From CAVSJR01 sp963728285 (GTDB lineage: Bacteria; Actinomycetota; UBA4738; HRBIN12): DNA of 64,000 nt. Under the pieces are notes generated by a model. That model was not told the DNA's origin and searched no databases. It saw nothing but the letters and a program-made list of their open reading frames with translations. Every line of letters starts with the position of its first letter. Position 1 is the first letter of the stretch. Positions 10,167 to 19,652 of the stretch are shown here, one piece after another. The translations under genes were made by a program, and so were the position numbers. Location of the stretch: positions 186,001 to 250,000 of the forward strand of contig CAVSJR010000005.1 of the NCBI GenBank assembly GCA_963728285.1, read 5' to 3'.

Positions 10167-10790
10167 GTGCGCAGAGTCGCCGTGCTCGCCCTCGGTCTCG
10201 CCCTCGGCCTGGCATCGCCGTCCGGGCTCGTCGCGTCCGCGGCCGAGGCAAAGATCGGCGTCCGCGACTACGAGTTCGCGCCGTCGGGGGCCGCCGGCGT
10301 CGTGGGGGACACGGTGTCGTGGAAATGGGCGGACGGCCTCCAGGCGGCGCACGACGTCTTCGAGGATCACCGGCTCTTCAGGTCGAAGACGACCGCCGTC
10401 GCCGGCACGACGTTCAAGCGGACGCCGTCGGCCGGGACCTTCCACTACTACTGCACGCTGCACGGGGGGCCGTCCGGCGGCATGGACGGGACCCTTCGCA
10501 TCGCCCCGACGACGAACGACGGCCCCACCGGCGCGCCGTTCGGCGTCGTATGGGCAACCGGGACCCGGACGGGCAGCGCGTTCGACGTTCAGTACCGCAA
10601 GGCCGGAGGGCTCTGGAGGAGCTGGAGGACGGACACGGCGGCGCTCGCCGGGACCTTCGGCAAGCAGGGCGCGCCGATCACCGTCCAGCCCGGGGAGATC
10701 TACGAGTTCCGCGCTCGCTCGCAGGCCGACGCCTCGAGCCCGACGCGGGTGAGCGGCTGGTCGCCGACGGCGAGCTACACCGCTCCGTAG
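10167..10790 (+). CDS. Secreted cupredoxin-domain protein
   Basis: A 207-residue exported protein. Residues 1-27 form a signal peptide. The following domain (about 28-115) is a plastocyanin-like fold: KIGVRDYEFAP strand, VGDTVSWKW, a His in the AAHDV stretch and a C-terminal ligand cluster YYCTLHGG followed by GGMDG, giving the Cys-His-Met set of a type 1 copper site. The C-terminal half resembles a fibronectin III-like domain. GTG at 10167 is fixed by AAAGGAGG at 10152-10159. It sits between the isocitrate dehydrogenase and sdh genes and meets sdhB tail to tail with no gap. A role in extracytoplasmic electron transfer is inference. Confidence 0.78.
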   Translation: MRRVAVLALGLALGLASPSGLVASAAEAKIGVRDYEFAPSGAAGVVGDTVSWKWADGLQAAHDVFEDHRLFRSKTTAVAGTTFKRTPSAGTFHYYCTLHGGPSGGMDGTLRIAPTTNDGPTGAPFGVVWATGTRTGSAFDVQYRKAGGLWRSWRTDTAALAGTFGKQGAPITVQPGEIYEFRARSQADASSPTRVSGWSPTASYTAP

Positions 10791-11558
10791 CTAGAAGCGG
10801 TCGAACAGGATGGAGCGTTTGACCTCCTGGATCGCCTGCGTCACGTGGATGCCTCGCGGGCAGGCCTCCGTGCAGTTGAACGTGGTCCGGCAGCGGAACA
10901 CGCCCGTCTTCTCCGAGAGGATCTTCAGCCGCTCCGTGCCGGCCCGGTCGCGAGAGTCGTAGATGAAGCGGTGGGCGTTGACGATCGCGGCGGGCCCGAT
11001 GTACTGGTCGTCGCTCCAGAAGATCGGGCAGCTGGTCGTGCACGCGGCGCACAGGATGCACTTCGTCGTGTCGTCGAACCTCTCGCGCTCCTCGGGCGAC
11101 TGGAGGCGTTCGCGCTCGGGCTCGCCCTCGTCGTTCACCAGGTAGGGCAGCACGGAGGCATAGCCCTCGAAGAACGGGTCCATGTCGACGATCAGATCCT
11201 TCAGCACGCGCAGGCCCCGTATCGGCTCGATGGTGACCTTCGGCGCGACGTCCTGGATCAACACCTTGCAGGCGAGCGCGTTGTGGCCGTCGATGACCAT
11301 CGCGTCCGAGCCGCAGATCCCGTGGGCGCACGACCGTCGCAACGAGAGGGTCCCGTCCTGGTGCCATTTGACCTCGTGCAGCGCGTCCAGCAGGCGGTCG
11401 GTGGGATGCATCTCGACGGTGAACTCATCCCACCACGACTCCTCCGAGACCTCCGGGTTGAAGCGGCGGATCCGAAGCGTCAGCTCGGTCGTGCGATTCG
11501 CCCGCCGCCGGTCCGGCTCGTCGAGCACGTCGCCGAGCGTCGCGTCCTCCGGTCCCAT
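10791..11558 (-). CDS. sdhB: Succinate dehydrogenase iron-sulfur subunit
   Basis: The 255-residue electron-transfer subunit of complex II. Cysteine clusters appear in order: SCAHGICGSD with a further Cys in ALACK for the 2Fe-2S centre, CILCAACTTSCPIFW, then CRTTFNCTEACPRGI for the second and third clusters. ATG at 11558 overlaps the stop region of sdhA, and the gene is last of the minus-strand operon sdhC-sdhD-sdhA-sdhB. The N-terminus has about 25 residues before the ferredoxin fold, which is usual for high-GC Gram-positives. Confidence 0.95.
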   Translation of the reverse strand: MGPEDATLGDVLDEPDRRRANRTTELTLRIRRFNPEVSEESWWDEFTVEMHPTDRLLDALHEVKWHQDGTLSLRRSCAHGICGSDAMVIDGHNALACKVLIQDVAPKVTIEPIRGLRVLKDLIVDMDPFFEGYASVLPYLVNDEGEPERERLQSPEERERFDDTTKCILCAACTTSCPIFWSDDQYIGPAAIVNAHRFIYDSRDRAGTERLKILSEKTGVFRCRTTFNCTEACPRGIHVTQAIQEVKRSILFDRF

Positions 11559-13294
11559 CAGTACTTCCGCTCCATCGGGACGTAGGGGCCCATGCGAACC
11601 GGCTTGTAGTCGAGCCTGATCGAGCCGTCCGGCTCGCGCGTGCCGAGCGAATGCTTCAGCCAGTGATCGTCGTCGCGAAGGGGATGATCCTCGCGGAAGT
11701 GTGCGCCGCGACTCTCGTCGCGTGCGAGGGCGGCGACCACGAGGGCGTCGGCGCAGTCGAGCAGGAAGCCGACCTCCACCGCCTCCATCAGATCGGTGTT
11801 GTAGACGCTTCCCTTGTCCTGGATGGCGACGCGCTCGTAGCGCTCACGAAGCCCGGTGAGGATGTCCTGCATCTTGCGCAGCCCGTCCTCGGTGCGCACG
11901 ACGAAGGCGAGGTCGAACATCCCGTCCTGGAGCTCGGCGCGGATGTCGGCGGCGTTGGAGCCCTCCGTCCTGGTCAGGATCGGGTCCAGCATCTCGAGGG
12001 ATCGTCCGGCGGGCCGCTCCGGGAGGTCGGGGAGATCGCTCTCGCGCGCGTAGCGGGCCATGTGACGACCCCCCCGGCGACCGAACACGACGATGTCGAG
12101 CAGCGAGTTGGTTCCCAGCCGGTTCGCGCCGTGGACGCTGACGCAGGCGCACTCCCCGGCCGCGTAGAGGCCCGGGACCGGCTCCTCCTGCGGCCCCACC
12201 ACGACCTGTCCGTCGACGTTGGTCGGGATCCCGCCCATCGCGTAGTGCGCCGTGGGCTGGATGGGGACCGGCTCGGTCGTCGGCTCCACGTTCAGATAGA
12301 CGCGGGCGAACTCCGTGACGTCGGGGAGCTTCTCCTCGATCACGCTGCGGGGGAGGTGACGGACGTCGAGGAAGACGGCATCGCCGTTCGGCCCGACGCC
12401 CCGGCCCTCCTTGATCTCCTGGTAGATGGCCCGCGACACCATGTCCCGCGGCGCGAGGTCCTTCACGGTCGGCGCGTAGCGCTCCATGAAGCGCTCGCCC
12501 TTCGCGTTCAGGAGGATCCCGCCCTCTCCGCGGACGGCCTCGGACAGCAGGATGCCCATCTTGTAGACGCCGGTCGGGTGGAACTGGAAGAACTCCATGT
12601 CCTCGAGCGGCAGGCCGCGCCGGAACACGATGCTCGGTCCGTCGCCGGTCAGGGCGTGCGCGTTCGAGGAGACGCGGAACATCCGGCCGTAGCCGCCCGT
12701 CGCGAACAGCACGGTCTTGGAGCGGAAGACGTGAAGCTCGCCGGTCGCGAGCTCGTAGGCGACGATGCCCGCGCAGCGCCCGTCCAGCATCAGCAGATCC
12801 AGGCAGTAGAACTCGTTGAAGAAGCGGACGTCGCGCTTGATGCACTGCTGGTACAGCGTCTGGAGGATCATGTGGCCCGTTCGGTCGGCCGCGTAGCAGG
12901 CGCGCCTGACGGGCGCCTCGCCGTGGTTGCGGGTATGGCCGCCGAACCGGCGCTGGTCGATCCGTCCGTCCGGCGTCCGGTTGAAGGGCAGCCCCCAGTG
13001 CTCGAGCTCGTAGATCGAGTCGATGGCCTCCTCGCACATGAGCTGCGCCGCGGGCTGGTCGACGAGGTAGTCGCCGCCCTTCACGGTGTCGAACGCATGC
13101 CACTCGGGGGAGTCGTCCTCGACGTTCGAGAGCGCCGCGCACACGCCTCCCTGAGCCGCGCCGGTGTGCGAGCGGGTGGGGTAGAGCTTCGAGACGACCG
13201 CCGTCCGGGTTCCCTCGGTCGCCTCGATGGCCGCCCTGAGGCCGGCGCCGCCGGCGCCGACGATGACGGCGTCGAAGGTGTGGGAGATCGTCAT
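11558..13294 (-). CDS. sdhA: Succinate dehydrogenase flavoprotein subunit
   Basis: The 578-residue catalytic subunit that oxidises succinate to fumarate. The N-terminus has the dinucleotide fold VIVGAGGAGLRAA, then the covalent FAD-His region SHTGAAQGGVCAAL. Active-site features follow: RTGHMI, FHPTGVYKMG, ERFMERY, HYAMGGI and the C-terminal AGECACVSVHGANRLGTNSL. The length is normal. The start is separated by one base from the sdhD stop, and the stop overlaps sdhB. A fumarate reductase role is less likely given the aerobic TCA context. Confidence 0.96.
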   Translation of the reverse strand: MTISHTFDAVIVGAGGAGLRAAIEATEGTRTAVVSKLYPTRSHTGAAQGGVCAALSNVEDDSPEWHAFDTVKGGDYLVDQPAAQLMCEEAIDSIYELEHWGLPFNRTPDGRIDQRRFGGHTRNHGEAPVRRACYAADRTGHMILQTLYQQCIKRDVRFFNEFYCLDLLMLDGRCAGIVAYELATGELHVFRSKTVLFATGGYGRMFRVSSNAHALTGDGPSIVFRRGLPLEDMEFFQFHPTGVYKMGILLSEAVRGEGGILLNAKGERFMERYAPTVKDLAPRDMVSRAIYQEIKEGRGVGPNGDAVFLDVRHLPRSVIEEKLPDVTEFARVYLNVEPTTEPVPIQPTAHYAMGGIPTNVDGQVVVGPQEEPVPGLYAAGECACVSVHGANRLGTNSLLDIVVFGRRGGRHMARYARESDLPDLPERPAGRSLEMLDPILTRTEGSNAADIRAELQDGMFDLAFVVRTEDGLRKMQDILTGLRERYERVAIQDKGSVYNTDLMEAVEVGFLLDCADALVVAALARDESRGAHFREDHPLRDDDHWLKHSLGTREPDGSIRLDYKPVRMGPYVPMERKY

Positions 13295-13295
13295 G

Positions 13296-13749
13296 TCAGA
13301 CGCCGGCTCCCCACTTCGACGGATCGAACGTGAAGACGATGACCGTGCCGAGGACGAAGAGGATGAACCCCAGGGTGTAGAACAGCATGTTCAAGGCCAG
13401 CCGCGCGCCGGGCGGCCTGACGTAGTCGAGGATGATCACCCGCAGGCCGTTGATGCCGTGGATCAGCGCGAGGACCAGCAGCGCCCAGTCCCACGTCCTC
13501 CAAAACGGGCTCTGCCAGCGCGTCGCGACGAACCCGAAGTTGATGCGCGACACGCCGCCGGCCGGCAGATGCATGATGATGACGTGCCCGACCGCGAGCA
13601 CGAGCAGGACGATGCCCGAGATCGCGCATGAACAGCCACGACCAGAGCTCGAATCCGCCGACCGGACGCTCCCGTCCCGTGCGCGGATCCCGAACTCCGG
13701 GGGCCTGAGGGTCGGGCGACGACCGGCGCGGTTCGGTCGCGGTCGCCAT
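13296..13749 (-). CDS. sdhD: Succinate dehydrogenase membrane anchor subunit, one frameshift
   Basis: The second membrane anchor of complex II. The hydrophilic N-terminus from ATG 13749 is read to WLFMR, then an extra base near 13624 shifts the frame. Without it, WLFMRISGIVLLVLAVGH continues into three membrane segments with VIIMHLPAGG and the His-containing LIHGINGLRVI, where heme or quinone ligands sit in this family. The reconstructed length is about 150 residues. The start overlaps the sdhC stop (TGATG). Flanking by intact sdhC and sdhA argues for a sequence error rather than gene loss. Confidence 0.85.
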
Positions 13750-14153
13750 CAGTGGTTCAGGAGGTCGATGACCTGCTCGCCCATGAGCCAGGTGACCGGG
13801 ATCATGCTCGCGACGAAGATGACGACCGTGGCCCATCCGAGCCCCCGTATGTGGCGCGTCAGGCTCGGAAAGAAGTCGATGAGCAGGATCTTGGTCCCGT
13901 TGATCGCGTGATAGAGCACCGCGGCGACGAGCCCGTACTCGAGCACCCGGACGACCGGGTTCTCGTACGCGGACAGGACGCGGTTGTAGGCCTCGGGGCC
14001 CCATCCGATCACCGCCGTGTCCACGACGTGGGCGAAGAGGAAGAGGATGATGGCGACCCCGGTGACCCGATGGAAGAGCCACGAGTACTGTCCCTCGTGG
14101 CCCTTGTACAGCGGGCCGAAGTCGCTCTTGCGCTTGCCGGTTCGGGTCGCCAC
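13749..14153 (-). CDS. sdhC: Succinate dehydrogenase cytochrome b subunit
   Basis: A 134-residue protein with three membrane helices. The first begins after WLFHRVTGVAII and contains FAHVVDT, and the next has LYHAINGTKI; the histidines in these two helices are the usual heme b ligands. The basic N-terminus (residues 1-20) is cytoplasmic. GTG at 14153 follows a GAGAGGGA ribosome-binding run. It is first in the sdhCDAB operon; the promoter should lie in the 104 bases between it and the methyltransferase gene. Confidence 0.92.
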   Translation of the reverse strand: MATRTGKRKSDFGPLYKGHEGQYSWLFHRVTGVAIILFLFAHVVDTAVIGWGPEAYNRVLSAYENPVVRVLEYGLVAAVLYHAINGTKILLIDFFPSLTRHIRGLGWATVVIFVASMIPVTWLMGEQVIDLLNH

Positions 14154-14257
14154 GTGAGTTCCCTCTCAGGCTATCGCGGCCGGACGGTACGCCCTCCGCC
14201 GGTCCGGCCCAACGGGCGCGGAGTCTACTCCAGTTCGTCCAAGCCCGACCTGCCGGT

Positions 14258-14890
14258 TCAGCGCTCGCGCCGCGCCACCATCACGCCGTCGCGCGTCGGA
14301 ACGATCGTCGAGAGGTAGCGTTCGTCACCGGCGATCATCTCGTTGTGCTCGAGGATCGCCGACGTCGTCGGATCGGGGGACGGCTCGGTCACGCGCCCGG
14401 ACCACAACACGTTGTCGCACAGGTACAGGCCGCCCGGCCGGATCCGGTCGCGCGCGGCCCGCCAGGCGTCCGGATATCCCTGCTTGTCGATGTCGCAGTA
14501 GACGACGTCGAACTCGCCCTCGAGCTTCTGGAACGAGGCCACGGCGTCGCCGACGTGATAGCGGACCGGCCCGGCCAGGTTCGCCCGGCGCAGGTAGTCC
14601 TCGGCCTTCCGTTCGTTCTCGGGGTCGCCGTCGGTGAGGTGCAGCTCGCCATCCTCGCCCACGGCGCGAGAGAACCAGTACGCCGAGTAGCCGAAGCCGG
14701 AGCCGAGCTCCACGACCCGGCGCGCGTCGATCGAACGGGCGAGCAGCTCGAGCGTGACGCCGACCTGGCGGCCGACGATCGGGAACCCGCGCGCCTCGCC
14801 CTCCGCCTCCATCTCGAGCAGGACGGGCTCGTCCCACCGCGTGAGGAGCCCGCGCATGTAGCGCTCCACCTCGGGATCGACGATGTTCAC
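14258..14890 (-). CDS. SAM-dependent O-methyltransferase (caffeoyl-CoA/catechol type)
   Basis: A 210-residue Rossmann methyltransferase. Motif I is VVELGSGFGYSAYW (about residues 59-72), followed by the acidic ribose contact HLTDGDP. The metal-site region FDVVYCDIDKQGY and GGLYLCDNVLWSGRV correspond to the Asp ligands of the class I O-methyltransferase-3 family. The substrate is unknown; family members methylate catechols and other phenolics. It is divergent from the methylmalonyl-CoA mutase gene, with 40 bases between starts, so a compact bidirectional promoter is implied. Confidence 0.85.
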   Translation of the reverse strand: MNIVDPEVERYMRGLLTRWDEPVLLEMEAEGEARGFPIVGRQVGVTLELLARSIDARRVVELGSGFGYSAYWFSRAVGEDGELHLTDGDPENERKAEDYLRRANLAGPVRYHVGDAVASFQKLEGEFDVVYCDIDKQGYPDAWRAARDRIRPGGLYLCDNVLWSGRVTEPSPDPTTSAILEHNEMIAGDERYLSTIVPTRDGVMVARRER

Positions 14891-14930
14891 GTGCGAACCC
14901 TATCCGCTCCGGCGCTAGTCTGTAGCCGCC

Positions 14931-16517
14931 ATGGCCGACGACGATCCCCGCTTCACCGACTCCGGCATCGAGATCGATCCCGTCTACGGTCCCGAGCATC
15001 TCGAGGGGTTCGATCCGGCGCGCGACCTCGGGGAGCCCGGGCGGCCCCCGTACACCCGAGGCGTGTACCCGACGATGTACCGCGGGCGACCGTGGACCAT
15101 GCGGCAGTACGCGGGAATGGCGACGGCGCGGGAGACCAACGCGCGCTTCCGCTATCTCCTCGATCACGGCCAGACCGGGCTCTCCGTCGCGTTCGATCTC
15201 CCCACGCAGATGGGCTACGACTCCGACCATCCTCGTGCCGAGGGCGAGGTCGGCAGGACCGGCGTCGCGATCGATTCCGTGGAGGACATGAAGCGGCTGT
15301 TCGACGGCATCCCGATGGATCGCGTCTCCACGTCGATGACGATCAACGCGACGGCGGCGATCCTCCTCCTGCTGTACGAGCTGGCTGCGGAGGAGGCGGG
15401 TGTCCCCGCCGACCGGCTCTCCGGAACCGTCCAGAACGACCTGTTGAAGGAGTACGCCGCGCGCGGCACCTACATCTATCCGCCGGCGCCCTCGATGCGC
15501 ATCATCACGGACGTGTTCTCCTACGCGGGGGAGCACATCCCCCGGTGGAACACGATCTCGATCTCCGGGTACCACATGCGCGAGGCGGGCGCGACGGCCG
15601 CGCAGGAGATCGCCTTCACGCTGGCCAACGGCATCGCCTACGTCCAGGCCGCCCTGGACGCCGGACTCGCGGTCGACGACGTCGCGCCCCGGCTGTCGTT
15701 CTTCTTCGCCTGTCACATGAACTTCTTCGAGGAGGTGGCGAAGTTCCGGGCCGCCCGAAGGATGTGGGCCAGGGTGATGACCGAGCGCTTCGAGTCCAAG
15801 GATCCGCGGAGCGCGATCCTGCGGTTTCATACGCAGACCGGCGGCGCCACGCTGACCGCGCAGCAGCCGCAGAACAACATCGTGCGCACCGCCCTCGAGG
15901 CGCTGTCCGCCGTGCTCGGGGGCACGCAGTCGCTGCACACGAACTCCTTCGACGAGGCGCTCGCGCTTCCGAGCGAGCACGCGGCGAAGATCGCGCTGCG
16001 GACCCAGCAGATCATCGGCGACGAGTCCGGCGTCGCCGACACGGCGGACCCCCTGGGCGGCTCCTACTTCGTGGAGTCGCTCACGAACCAGCTCGAGGCG
16101 CGCGCGCTGCAGTACCTGGACAAGATCGACGGGATGGGCGGCGCGGTGGCCGCGATCGAGGCCGGCTTCTATCAGGACGAGATCCACGAGGCCGCCTTTC
16201 GCATCCAGCGGGGGATCGAGTCGGGGGATCGCGTCGTCGTCGGGGTCAATCGCTTCGAGGAGGCGGACGAGCAGCCGCCGCAGCTGCTTCGGATCTCCGA
16301 CGAGGAGGTCGCCGGTCAGGTCGAGTCCGTGCGCCGGCTTCGCGCCGAACGCGACGGATCCGAGGTGCAGCGCAGGCTCGCCGACGTCGCCCGCGCGGCG
16401 CAGGGCACGGGCAATCTGCTGCCCCCGATGAAGGAGGCGCTTCGAGCCCGCGCAACGCTCGGCGAGGTCTCGGACGTGCTGCGAGAGACCTTCGGCGAGT
16501 ACCACCCGACGCACTGA
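14931..16517 (+). CDS. mcmA: Methylmalonyl-CoA mutase large (alpha) subunit without B12 domain
   Basis: A 528-residue TIM-barrel subunit that interconverts methylmalonyl-CoA and succinyl-CoA with adenosylcobalamin. The active-site Tyr (YPTMYRGRPW) and the Arg in KEYAARGTYIYPP match methylmalonyl-CoA mutase; isobutyryl-CoA mutase has Phe and Gln at these places. QTGGATLTAQQPQNNIVR and TADPLGGSYF are further signatures. The C-terminal cobalamin-binding domain is absent, as in archaeal and some actinobacterial two-subunit enzymes, so a separate small subunit is needed and none is encoded in the window. It pairs functionally with the epimerase at 49283 and Ccr at 48039. Confidence 0.92.
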   Translation: MADDDPRFTDSGIEIDPVYGPEHLEGFDPARDLGEPGRPPYTRGVYPTMYRGRPWTMRQYAGMATARETNARFRYLLDHGQTGLSVAFDLPTQMGYDSDHPRAEGEVGRTGVAIDSVEDMKRLFDGIPMDRVSTSMTINATAAILLLLYELAAEEAGVPADRLSGTVQNDLLKEYAARGTYIYPPAPSMRIITDVFSYAGEHIPRWNTISISGYHMREAGATAAQEIAFTLANGIAYVQAALDAGLAVDDVAPRLSFFFACHMNFFEEVAKFRAARRMWARVMTERFESKDPRSAILRFHTQTGGATLTAQQPQNNIVRTALEALSAVLGGTQSLHTNSFDEALALPSEHAAKIALRTQQIIGDESGVADTADPLGGSYFVESLTNQLEARALQYLDKIDGMGGAVAAIEAGFYQDEIHEAAFRIQRGIESGDRVVVGVNRFEEADEQPPQLLRISDEEVAGQVESVRRLRAERDGSEVQRRLADVARAAQGTGNLLPPMKEALRARATLGEVSDVLRETFGEYHPTH

Positions 16518-16563
16518 CGTCGCGACACGAGCCGCGCGGGCCGCTCCGGTAAGCTTCGCGTCG

Positions 16564-17260
16564 GTGAACGTGTCGATCATCGGGGGGACGGGCGCGGAGG
16601 GCTTCGGCCTGACGCTCCGGCTCGCTCGATCCGGACACCGAGTCGTCATCGGCTCCCGATCCGAGGAACGGGGCGCGGAGGCGGCCGCCCGGGCGATCGG
16701 GATCGTCGGCGAGGGCGCGCGCGTGGAGGGCACGTCGAACGATGGTGCGGCCGCCGATGCGGACGTGGTGATCGTGACGGTGCCGTACGCGGGACAGGCG
16801 GAGATCTACCGGTCACTCAAGGGGCGCATCGAGCCGGGACGGATCGTCGTCGATGCGACGAGCCCGCTGGCCACGGCCGTCGGCGGCCGCCCCTGGCAGG
16901 TCCTCCGGCCCTGGCACGGCTCGGCGGCGGAGCAGGCGAAGGCGCTGCTTGCGCCCGGCGTCCGGATGGTCGGAGCGTTCCACACGATCTCCGCCGAGGC
17001 GCTCGGCGGATCTCGATCACCCCGTCGACAGCGACGTCTTCGTGTGCGGCTCCGATGCGGAGGCGAAGGGCGTCGTGGGCGAGCTCATCGAGGGCATCCC
17101 GGACCTGCGATGGGTCGACGCCGGCCCGCTCTCGATGGCGGCCATCGTCGAGACGCTCACGGCGCTGCTCATCAGCATCAATCGCGGGTACGGAATCCAC
17201 GACGCCGGGTTCCGGGTCACAGGGCGAGACTCGTGGGGGCGCACGTCGCCCACTCGATAG
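16564..17260 (+). CDS. npdG: NADPH-dependent F420 reductase, one frameshift
   Basis: Transfers hydride between NADPH and coenzyme F420. GTG at 16564 opens a Rossmann fold with the family start VSIIGGTGAEGFGLTLRLA and the NADP-binding IGSRSEERG. DADVVIVTVPY and GAFHTISAEAL follow. An extra G near 17004-17008 breaks the frame; removing it continues as ALADLDHPVDSDVFVCGSD and runs to the usual C-terminus with ETLTALLISINRGYG. The reconstructed length is about 231 residues, normal for NpdG. The gene implies that the organism makes F420, common in Actinomycetota and also found in Chloroflexota. It is convergent with the MFS gene. Confidence 0.85.
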
Positions 17261-17274
17261 GCGCCGCTCCTTCC

Positions 17275-19105
17275 CTAGGATCGGCTCCCCAGGTCCGCCT
17301 CGTCGCGCTCGGCGAGGGAGTCGCCGGACTCGCTGCCGCGGAGCGGGAGCGGCGGCGATCCCGGCTCGGGGAGCAGGACGAGCACGCCGAGGGCCGCGAC
17401 GAGGATCAGCCAGCCGGCGATCGCGACGATGGTCGGCGCCGCCAGCCATGCCGCGAGCGGCCCGACCGCGAGCAGCGCCGGAAGCAGCGCCAGGTCCGCC
17501 ACGGCGCCGACCGCCGCGACCTTGCGCCCACGAGCCGAGTCGGGGCGCCGAGCGAGCAGGAGCGCGTCGACGGCAACGAGCGCGAGCGAGGCGGCGAAGC
17601 CCGTGAACAGCCAGGCGAGCAGCAGCGCCGGGAGCTCCGATGTGCGCGACATCAGGAGCACCGACGACGCCAGGGCGAGGAGCGCGACGAGGATGAGCCG
17701 CTGCGGGACCCAGCGTCGGAGCGTGCCGGGCGCCGCGAGCGACCCGAGCAGCATGCCGATCCCCACGGTCCCGATGATCAGGACGAGGCCGCTCCCGAGC
17801 CCGGACAGCGGCTCCCCGCGAACGAGCGCCTCGCGGACGAGGAGCGGAGCGATCGGGCCCCCCCAGGCGACGGCGAGAAGCGCCATCGCGGAGACGGCCG
17901 CGAGTCCGCGGACGACCGGATCGGCGAGCGATGTTCGCCAGCCGAGCCGAAGGTCGTCGAGGAACGTCGTCCCGGTCCGCGACGGGTCCGCGCCGACCGA
18001 GCGCGCGCTCCACACGAGGCCGGCGCCGGCGAGCAGCGCGCACGCGTAGCCGACGAAGAAGGCGGTCGGGGACACCGTTCGCACGAGATAGCCCGCCAGC
18101 GCCGGTCCGACGAGGATCGGAAACTGCGTCGTCGCGTTCACGACGGCGATGGCCGCCGGCGTGTCGGCCTCGTCCACGATGTCCGGAACCGACGCGAGCA
18201 GGCTCGCCCGGTGAACCGCTCCGAGGGCGCCGAGGACGGCGGCGACGGCCACGAGCGCCGCATCGCTCTGGCCCACGACGGCGAGGCTCCCGACGGCGAC
18301 CGCGCGCCCGGCATGGGCGCACAGCATCACGGTCCTCCTCGACGCCCGGTCGGCGAGGGGCCCGGCCACGGTCGCGCCCGCGAGCCCCGAGGCCGCGAGC
18401 TGGACGAGGAGGAGGAGCCCGATCGAGCGAACGGCGTCCGACGGATCGCCCGGTCCCGCCGCCAGCACCACGCCGGCGAAGAAGAAGTATCCCCACGTGC
18501 CGAGGTTCGCGAGGGCGTTGCCGCCCGCCAGCCTGAGCAGCGTCCCGTTCGCGAGGACACGGGCGGAGCTCGTCCGCGGGCGGTGACCTCCGGCGGCGAT
18601 GCGATGGACGCCGATCCCGGCGCCGATCACGACCACCAGGTCGCCGATGCTGAAGACGTTGGCGTAGGGAAGGCTCGACGGCACCGCGAAGATGTCGCCG
18701 AGGACGAGCAGGCTGGGATGCGGGATCGCCGCCGAGTTCGCGTAGAGCCCACCCCAGTCGGTGGGGAGCCCCGCGAGGGCGACGGCGTGGTCGGCCGCCG
18801 GCATGATCCCTCCATTGGCGGCGATGGCCGCGAAATTCATCGCGGCGCCGAGGGCGATGATCTTGAACCCGGGGATGTCCCGGTTGACCCACAGGAACGC
18901 CACCCCGAGCGGATAGGCGCCGAGCTCAAGCGTCGTCGAGCAGGACGGTCTGCGGCCCCGGCCGCGCGATCAGCCAGACCTGAGTCCCGAGCGCGGCCAC
19001 CAGCAGCCAGGTATGGCGGAACCGGAGGTCGGCGAGCGCGCGAAGGCTTCCGCCGGTCAGCGGGACCGTGACGATCGCAGCGAGCAGGAAGAAGAGCAAC
19101 AACAT
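17275..19105 (-). CDS. DUF5317-MFS fusion membrane protein, one frameshift
   Basis: From ATG 19105 the frame reads MLLLFFLLAAIVTVPLTGG, a DUF5317-type N-terminus, and stops at DDA because of an extra base near 18931. Removing it gives LELGAYPLGVAFLWVNRD and joins the long downstream frame. Residues about 1-180 are the DUF5317 membrane domain (NGGIMPAADH, NVFSIGDLVVVIGAGIG). About 215-600 are a 12-helix major facilitator with PLADRASRRTVML between helices 2 and 3 and SPTAFFVGYACALLAGAGLV. The total is about 609 residues. The substrate is unknown. A fused DUF5317-transporter chain is uncommon; two adjacent genes merged by a second undetected error is the alternative. Confidence 0.7.
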
Positions 19106-19454
19106 CGGGCGCGCGGGCCTCCCATGGGTCAGTAGCTCTATCGGCGGGGCGTCTTCGCGCCTGAAGGGTCCGCGGCACGCGGCGTCCGGGCAAGGGTCCT
19201 AGGTCCGAGGCCGGACGAGCGGCCAGGCTCCGCCTAGGCCGCGGCGCCGGCGCCGCCCCATGGTCGGCCTACCGGATGTCCGAACCAAGGCCGGATGCGC
19301 CCGACGGCCCGCCTCCCTACTCTGAGTGAAGTCGCCGCCACGGCTCGCTCGGTTCAAGGAACGGGCACGTTGCGCCGACGAAATGGAGGATCGGTCCGTT
19401 TTCGGTTCGTTCGTATCGGACGGCGCCCGACTCCATCGAGAGGAGGTGAGACGC
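19106..19454. other. Divergent intergenic region with dyad symmetry
   Basis: This 349-base gap separates the minus-strand DUF5317-MFS gene from the plus-strand 33-residue ORF. It contains a perfect 16-base palindrome GCGGCGCCGGCGCCGC at 19241-19256, directly preceded by a near-perfect hairpin GGCCAGGCTCCGCCTAGGCC at 19221-19240, and a short GGGTCCTAGGTCC motif near 19195. The half toward 19455 is less GC-biased (GTCCGTTTTCGGTTCGTTCG). No known riboswitch consensus is recognised. A structured leader for the small ORF and kinase, or operators for either direction, are both possible. Confidence 0.4.
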
Positions 19455-19556
19455 ATGAAGAAGCTGATTCTGCGGGTGCTCTACTCGGGCACCACGCTGG
19501 CTCTGGTCGTGTTCGTCCTGGGCGCCGCCGCGAAGCACCCTAGGGGTGGAAAGTAG
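19455..19556 (+). CDS. 33-residue single-TM peptide ahead of a histidine kinase
   Basis: A short ORF starting ATGAAGAAG at 19455 with an AGGAGG ribosome-binding site at 19441-19446, eight bases before the start. The peptide is MKKLI, a hydrophobic stretch of about 22 residues, then KHPRGGK, so it is either a one-pass membrane peptide or a bare signal sequence. It lies 96 bases ahead of the histidine kinase. No family is recognised. The strong ribosome-binding site and membrane-like composition support real translation; a role as sensor partner or leader peptide is speculation. Confidence 0.5.
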   Translation: MKKLILRVLYSGTTLALVVFVLGAAAKHPRGGK

Positions 19557-19652
19557 CCACCATGGGATCGCCGTCTCGCGAACGTAGCGGCGCTTCGCCC
19601 GAAGAAGTCTCGGGGGGTCCCGAGACGTCGCTGGGTGGGGTTGGATGCGGCG

